Origin: an alpha proteobacterium HIMB5
GTDB lineage: Bacteria > Pseudomonadota > Alphaproteobacteria > Pelagibacterales > Pelagibacteraceae
Assembly (NCBI GenBank): GCA_000299095.1
Contig: CP003809.1
Location: 1-64,000 of the forward strand
Length of the DNA: 64,000 bases
Direction of reading: 5' to 3'
Below, one piece after another: positions 59,522-64,000 of this stretch; within the stretch, counting starts at the first letter, position 1, and each line of letters opens with the position of its first letter. Made by a program: the position numbers and the translations under genes. Under the pieces are notes generated by a model. The model was given only the letters and a program-made list of their open reading frames with translations, searched no databases and had not been told where the DNA came from.

Positions 59522-61062
59522 TGCTAAATAATGTAATTAAAAATTTATCTATTTTAAAAAAATTTTTATTTATTAATTTTTTATTTTTTTTAGTAATAGG
59601 AATATTAACAGTTCTTTATCTAAAAAATGTTCAGCCAAATTTGATTAAGAAAAAATCTGCAAATCATATTAATGTAATAAACAATACTATAGACAACATT
59701 TTAAGATTAGATGTAAATCTTAATAAAAGAGATATTCAAAAATTTTTAACTTCAACACGTTTTTTATTCCAAAATCTAGATAGAGTTATTTTTTTTGATA
59801 ATGAACTCAATCTTATTGGAGATACAGATACTTTAGATTTAGATCCAAGAGCATTTTCTCAAAGGTTAAATATAATTGAATTTGAGGTGTTAAATGATGA
59901 AAAAACAAAAGAGATAATAGAAAAAAAAAATATTAATATTAATAAAAAAAATTCAATTTCTCTAAAAGATGTTCTTTTTATCTATATAGACTCAAGAAAT
60001 TTTGGAAAACCGTATACTTTTTCTGAGGAAACTTATGAACAATTTAAGTTAACAACAATTAAAAACATCAATAAAGATGGTAAGAATGTTGGCTATGTTG
60101 CAATCACAGAAAATGCTAATGATGTTAGAGCTGCAATACAAGAAAGAGAAACTTTTATCATACGAACTGCAATAGTAGTTGCAATTGTAATTTTGATCTT
60201 CTCATTTGTTTTGAATCGATATTTTTTAAAACCAATTCAAAATCTCGTAAGTTACACAAAAAATATTAAAGCAAAAAGAAAAGAGAAAACAAATATTGAT
60301 AGTTTAAAAATAAGAAATGATGAACTAGGACTGTTGTCCAAATCACTGGATGATATGACTTTAGAACTTCAAAAAAGGATTTCTAATGCAGAAAACTTTT
60401 CTACTGATTTGGTTCATGAAATCAGGAATCCTTTAGCATCCTTGAAAAGTGCATCTGAAATTTTACAAGATACAGACAATGTAGAACAAAGAGAAAAATT
60501 AGTAAATATTCTTAGTCATGATGTCGAAAGAATTGAGCGACTTATCACTGATTACTCTCAAATATTAAGAGATGAAGTTGCCTTAAGTAAAGAGAAAATG
60601 AAAAAAATTAATCTTGAACCAATAATTAGATCAGTTGTTGATGATTTTAACAATATTTATTCTGCAAAAAGAGGAATAAATATTTCTTTTAAAGATGATG
60701 GAAATAAGGATTATTTTATAAATGGTATTGAAAATAGAATTGAACAAATTATTGCGAACTTATTAGATAATTCTATATCTTTTAGTAATGATAATACTAA
60801 TATTTTTGTAGAGTTAATTAAAAATAATCAAAATAATATTTTAATAAAAGTGATTGATGAGGGAAGAGGTTTTAAGGAAAAAGATACAAATAAAATTTTT
60901 AAAAGGTTTTACAGTAATAGACCTGATAAATTTGGAAAGCACTCAGGTTTAGGGCTAAACATTGTTAAAAATCTTGTAGATTTGCATGATGCAACGATAA
61001 CTGCTTCAAATAATGCTAATAAAAAAGGCGCTTCCATAGAAATAAATTTTATAAAAGCCTAA
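59521..61062 (+). CDS. chvG: sensor histidine kinase ChvG
   Basis: 513 aa from the ATG overlapping the chvI stop (TGATG); a GTG at 59506 is less likely. Membrane span about 14-35, a periplasmic domain of about 175 residues, second span about 213-233, HAMP linker, then the H-box with the phospho-histidine in DLVHEIRNPLASLKSA and a HATPase domain (EQIIANLLDNSISFS, DEGRGFKE, FGKHSGLGLNIVKNLV). The periplasmic domain with LDLDPRAFSQ matches ChvG/ExoS-type sensors. The cognate regulator is ChvI directly upstream. Confidence 0.92.
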   Translation: MLNNVIKNLSILKKFLFINFLFFLVIGILTVLYLKNVQPNLIKKKSANHINVINNTIDNILRLDVNLNKRDIQKFLTSTRFLFQNLDRVIFFDNELNLIGDTDTLDLDPRAFSQRLNIIEFEVLNDEKTKEIIEKKNININKKNSISLKDVLFIYIDSRNFGKPYTFSEETYEQFKLTTIKNINKDGKNVGYVAITENANDVRAAIQERETFIIRTAIVVAIVILIFSFVLNRYFLKPIQNLVSYTKNIKAKRKEKTNIDSLKIRNDELGLLSKSLDDMTLELQKRISNAENFSTDLVHEIRNPLASLKSASEILQDTDNVEQREKLVNILSHDVERIERLITDYSQILRDEVALSKEKMKKINLEPIIRSVVDDFNNIYSAKRGINISFKDDGNKDYFINGIENRIEQIIANLLDNSISFSNDNTNIFVELIKNNQNNILIKVIDEGRGFKEKDTNKIFKRFYSNRPDKFGKHSGLGLNIVKNLVDLHDATITASNNANKKGASIEINFIKA

Positions 61063-61104
61063 TGATTGTTGATTATTTTTTATTTTGTTGCTAGAAGCCT
61101 CGCC

Positions 61105-62391
61105 ATGGATGATTTTAAAGTAAAAAATATTGCAGAAGCAGAATTTGGGAGAAAAGAAATTCAAATCGCTGAAAGCGAAATGCCAGGATTAATGGCATTA
61201 AGAGAAGAATATAAAGGAAAACAACCGCTAAAAGGAGCTAAAATTATAGGTTGTTTACATATGACTATTCAAACAGCAGTATTAATTGAAACACTTGTAA
61301 ATTTAGGTGCAGAGGTGAGATGGTCTTCGTGTAATATTTTTTCGACACAAGATCATGCTGCTGCAGCTATAGCTAAGGCTGGAATACCTGTGTATGCATG
61401 GAAAGGTGAAACAGAGGAAGAATATGTTTGGTGCATTAAACAAACAATCGAGGGAAAAAAGGACTGGAAACCAAACATGTTACTTGATGATGGTGGTGAT
61501 CTGACTGCTATTATGCATAAAGAATACAAGGATTTACTAAAAGATATTAGAGGTGTTTCTGAGGAAACAACAACAGGAATAAAAGCATTAAACAAAATGG
61601 AAAAAGATAAAACTCTTATGGTTCCAGCAATTAATGTTAATGACTCTGTTACAAAATCTAAATTTGATAATCTATATGGATGCAGAGAGAGTTTAGTGGA
61701 TGGAATTAGAAGAGCTACAGATGTTATGATGTCTGGAAAAGTTGCAATAGTTGCAGGTTTTGGAGATGTTGGAAAAGGTAGTGCTGCCTCTTTAAGACAA
61801 AGTGGGGCGAGAGTTCTAGTTACAGAAGCGGATCCTATTTGTGCGTTACAAGCTGCTATGGAAGGTTATGAAGTTGTTTTGATGGAAGAAGCTATAAGTA
61901 AAGCAGATATAGTTGTTACGGCAACTGGAAATAAAGATATAGTTACAGCTGACCATATGAGAGATATGAAGGATAGAGCAATTTTATGTAATATTGGTCA
62001 CTTTGATAATGAAATACAAGTTGAGGCACTTAAGAATTACAAATGGACAGAGGTAAAACCTCAAGTTCATGAAATAGAATTACCAAGTGGAAAAAGAATT
62101 ATACTTTTAGCAGAAGGCAGATTAGTTAATTTAGGTTGTGCTACAGGTCATCCTAGTTTTGTGATGAGTGCATCATTTACAAATCAAGTAATTGCGCAAA
62201 TAGAACTTTGGAATAATTATAAAAACTATGAAAACAAAGTATATGTTTTACCAAAACATTTGGATGAAAAAGTTGCAATGCTACATTTAAAAAAGGTTGG
62301 GGCAAAATTAACTAAACTTTCTAAAGACCAAGCAGATTATATAAGTGTTGGTGTAGAAGGACCGTTTAAACCAAATGCATATCGCTACTAA
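61105..62391 (+). CDS. ahcY: S-adenosylhomocysteine hydrolase
   Basis: 428 aa from ATG 61105; a TTG at 61066 in the same frame would add 13 hydrophobic residues foreign to the family. N-terminus [18 protein letters not shown] is canonical. Catalytic and NAD motifs: [42 protein letters not shown] equivalent [14 protein letters not shown], and the C-terminal KPNAYRY that completes the NAD site of the partner subunit. Splits SAH to adenosine and homocysteine, protecting methyltransferases. Follows chvG by 42 bases; overlaps tsaE by 17. Confidence 0.96.
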   Translation: MDDFKVKNIAEAEFGRKEIQIAESEMPGLMALREEYKGKQPLKGAKIIGCLHMTIQTAVLIETLVNLGAEVRWSSCNIFSTQDHAAAAIAKAGIPVYAWKGETEEEYVWCIKQTIEGKKDWKPNMLLDDGGDLTAIMHKEYKDLLKDIRGVSEETTTGIKALNKMEKDKTLMVPAINVNDSVTKSKFDNLYGCRESLVDGIRRATDVMMSGKVAIVAGFGDVGKGSAASLRQSGARVLVTEADPICALQAAMEGYEVVLMEEAISKADIVVTATGNKDIVTADHMRDMKDRAILCNIGHFDNEIQVEALKNYKWTEVKPQVHEIELPSGKRIILLAEGRLVNLGCATGHPSFVMSASFTNQVIAQIELWNNYKNYENKVYVLPKHLDEKVAMLHLKKVGAKLTKLSKDQADYISVGVEGPFKPNAYRY

Positions 62392-62848
62392 TACTAGCAG
62401 TGGTAAAATAGACATTTCTTCAGAAAAAATAACAGCAGAAATTGCAAAAGAATTTTCAAAGATTTTTGAAAATGGAGATTTAGTATTTTTGATTGGAGAT
62501 ATGGGGGTTGGTAAAACAACTTTTGTGAGATATCTAATCAATGAATTCCAAAAAAAAAATAATCTTGAATTAACGGAAGTCACAAGCCCAACTTTTAATA
62601 TTCTTAATGAGTATCAAGTTGGAGATTTAAATATTAAACATTATGATTTGTACAGGGTAAAAGAATTTAATGAAATTAATAATTTAGGTATCCTAGATGA
62701 TGCTAATAACTCTTTAAAATTAATAGAGTGGCCAACATTATTACTTAATAATCTAAGTGATTATACAAAGTTAAGTTTTAGTTATTCTAGAGATTATTTA
62801 AAAAGAGAGCTTTACTACGAAAATTTGAAAAAAAATGTCCTTGAATAA
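62375..62848 (+). CDS. tsaE: tRNA threonylcarbamoyladenosine synthesis ATPase TsaE
   Basis: 157 aa P-loop protein: Walker [13 protein letters not shown] at 41-52, [12 protein letters not shown] near 72-83 and IKHYDLYRV, the YjeE/TsaE signature, then IEWP. It cycles the TsaBD complex that makes t6A on ANN-reading tRNAs. The start lies 17 bases within the end of ahcY, and its 3' end overlaps the kinase gene by 14 bases, an unusually compact junction series. Confidence 0.94.
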   Translation: MHIATNTSSGKIDISSEKITAEIAKEFSKIFENGDLVFLIGDMGVGKTTFVRYLINEFQKKNNLELTEVTSPTFNILNEYQVGDLNIKHYDLYRVKEFNEINNLGILDDANNSLKLIEWPTLLLNNLSDYTKLSFSYSRDYLKRELYYENLKKNVLE

Positions 62849-63785
62849 TTATAGATTAAAAAAAATTAAAGGAGACGCATCCTTTAGAAAATTCTACAGA
62901 AAATCTTTTAATAAAAAAAATTCAATAATTGTATACGCCGATAAAGAGAAAGAAAAAAATTTACTTGTTTACGACAGTATAAATAAAATTTTGAATAAGA
63001 ATAATGTTAAAGCGCCAAAGTTAATAAAAGAAAGATATAATTTAAACTATATTGAAATTGAAGATTTAGGTAGAAAAACAATGTTTAATTTTTTGAAAAA
63101 AAAGCCTAAAGATTTTGAATATTTTAAACAGGCAATAGATTTGTTATCTAAGGTCCAAAATATTAAAGATAAAAAAATTAAAAACTTCAAAGATGAAATT
63201 TACTCAGTGCCAGAGTATAGTAAAAAAATTTTATTCGAAGAAAGTGAATTATTTTGTAAATGGTATATTCCATCCATATTTAACAAAAACAAAAAAGAAG
63301 TTTTCAATAAAAAATTGAAAATTGAGATAAAAAAATTAATTACTAAATTAAAATTGAAAAATAACACGTTTGTTCATAGAGATTTTCATGTTTCTAATAT
63401 AATGATGAATAAAAATAAAATTTCATTAATTGATAATCAAGATGCGTTGATTGGTAATAAGGCCTATGATTTAGCATCAATTATTGATGATGTTAGACTC
63501 AAAACATCTTTGAAAACAAAAAATAAAATTTTTGATTATTATTTATATAAGAATAAAAAAATAAATTATTTAGACTTAAAAAATGATTTTGAAATATTAT
63601 CTGTCTTGAGAAATTTGAAAATAATAGGAATATTTAAAAGATTGGCTGTTAGAGATAAAAAATTCAATTATCTTAAAATGATCCCATATACTTGGAAATT
63701 AATTGAACTAAGAATTAAGAATAATAATAATTTAAAAAAACTAAATGAATTATTAAGTGATTATTTTCCAAAACAAATAAAATGA
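62835..63785 (+). CDS. APH-family kinase next to tsaE (AmgK-like)
   Basis: 316 aa phosphotransferase of the aminoglycoside/choline kinase fold. Catalytic loop HRDFHVSNIM (181-190), metal-binding D200 in LIDNQDALIG, and YDLASIIDD (211-219). N-terminal KGDASFRKFYR is shared with the tsaE-linked kinases of proteobacteria; characterised members (AmgK) phosphorylate the anomeric carbon of N-acetylmuramic acid in peptidoglycan recycling. The overlapping nucleotidyltransferase downstream (ATGA) is the matching MurU-type partner. Substrate is inferred from this pairing. Very Lys/Asn-rich. Confidence 0.82.
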   Translation: MSLNNYRLKKIKGDASFRKFYRKSFNKKNSIIVYADKEKEKNLLVYDSINKILNKNNVKAPKLIKERYNLNYIEIEDLGRKTMFNFLKKKPKDFEYFKQAIDLLSKVQNIKDKKIKNFKDEIYSVPEYSKKILFEESELFCKWYIPSIFNKNKKEVFNKKLKIEIKKLITKLKLKNNTFVHRDFHVSNIMMNKNKISLIDNQDALIGNKAYDLASIIDDVRLKTSLKTKNKIFDYYLYKNKKINYLDLKNDFEILSVLRNLKIIGIFKRLAVRDKKFNYLKMIPYTWKLIELRIKNNNNLKKLNELLSDYFPKQIK

Positions 63786-64000
63786 AAATAGAAACTGCAT
63801 TAATTCTTTGCGCTGGATATGGTAAACGAGTAAAACCTTTAACAGATGTTACCCCCAAACCACTTTTAAAAATAAAGGATCTAACATTACTCCAAAGATG
63901 CATAAATTTAATAGAAAGCTTAGATATAAATCGTATTTATTTAAATACATTTTATCTTCAAGACCAGATAAAAAATTTTATAAAAAATAATAATTTTAAA
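63782..64000 (+). CDS. MurU-like sugar-1-phosphate nucleotidyltransferase (5' part, cut by window end)
   Basis: Open frame from ATG 63782 to the window edge, 73 residues. The start ALILCAGYGKRVKPLTDVTPKPLLKI is the nucleotidyltransferase signature (GxGxR-type loop and PKP). It overlaps the kinase stop (ATGA). In proteobacteria this kinase-nucleotidyltransferase pair corresponds to AmgK-MurU, which makes UDP-MurNAc from recycled MurNAc. The rest lies outside the window. Confidence 0.85.
   Translation, partial: MKIETALILCAGYGKRVKPLTDVTPKPLLKIKDLTLLQRCINLIESLDINRIYLNTFYLQDQIKNFIKNNNFK

Noticed and set aside
61063..61104. SAH riboswitch or terminator between chvG and ahcY
   Set aside because: The 42 bases are a T-rich stretch plus a short GC-rich end; no SAH-aptamer consensus and no stable hairpin.

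Overview
The window is 64 kb of very AT-rich (roughly 30% G+C by eye), extremely gene-dense chromosome. Every recognisable protein and the gene order fit a SAR11 alphaproteobacterium (Candidatus Pelagibacter type). The evidence is a SAR11-like DMSP demethylase (DmdA) cluster, a class I lysyl-tRNA synthetase, a split F-ATPase operon (atpHAGDC only), the alphaproteobacterial orders rplU-rpmA-obgE-proB-proA-nadD-rsfS and chvI-chvG-ahcY-tsaE, and almost no intergenic DNA. The longest gap is about 180 bases (40642-40821), so no stretch over 300 bases lacks a gene. I see no tRNA, rRNA, IS element, prophage or CRISPR.

Layout. 1-24129 (+): trmD-rplS, leucine biosynthesis leuC-leuD-leuB, a DMSP demethylation cluster dmdC-dmdB-alpha/beta hydrolase-dmdA, asd, then a long TCA run sdhCDAB-mmsA-mdh-sucCD-sucAB-lpdA. 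24193-31645 (+): a cupin of the DMSP lyase family, priA, and atpHAGDC. 31638-40641 (-): metX-metW-gloB, then rplU-rpmA-obgE-proB-proA-nadD-rsfS-ctpA-rppH. 40642-40821 is a divergent control region with a SAM-II riboswitch reading into metX and back-to-back promoters. 40822-42803 (+): hisC and tyrA. 42800-47898 (-): trkH, an AmpG-like permease, a cytoplasmic-looking SH3/NlpC-P60 peptidase and a TPR-sulfotransferase fusion. 47986-51526 (+): lysK, pyrD, rpmB, a YhhQ-type queuosine precursor transporter. 51523-54627 (-): a polyamine cluster (Orn/Lys decarboxylase, deoxyhypusine-synthase-like protein, agmatinase). 54779-55342 (+): a RegA/ActR response regulator. 55335-55886 (-): bioY. 55993-64000 (+): polA, chvI-chvG, ahcY, tsaE, an APH-type kinase and the start of a MurU-like nucleotidyltransferase cut by the window edge.

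How the genes work together. A sulfur/one-carbon theme links distant parts. DmdA removes a methyl group from DMSP. DmdB and DmdC process the methylmercaptopropionate. Asd supplies aspartate semialdehyde toward homoserine. MetX, under a SAM-II riboswitch, activates homoserine. MetW partners MetX, and AhcY clears S-adenosylhomocysteine. A DMSP-lyase-like cupin downstream of lpdA suggests a second, cleavage route, for which the MmsA-type dehydrogenase could serve a late step. A second theme is peptidoglycan recycling (AmpG-like importer, NlpC/P60 peptidase, and the kinase/nucleotidyltransferase pair at the right edge). All four convergent gene pairs overlap at their stop codons, and several gene blocks look like pruned versions of the usual alphaproteobacterial clusters.
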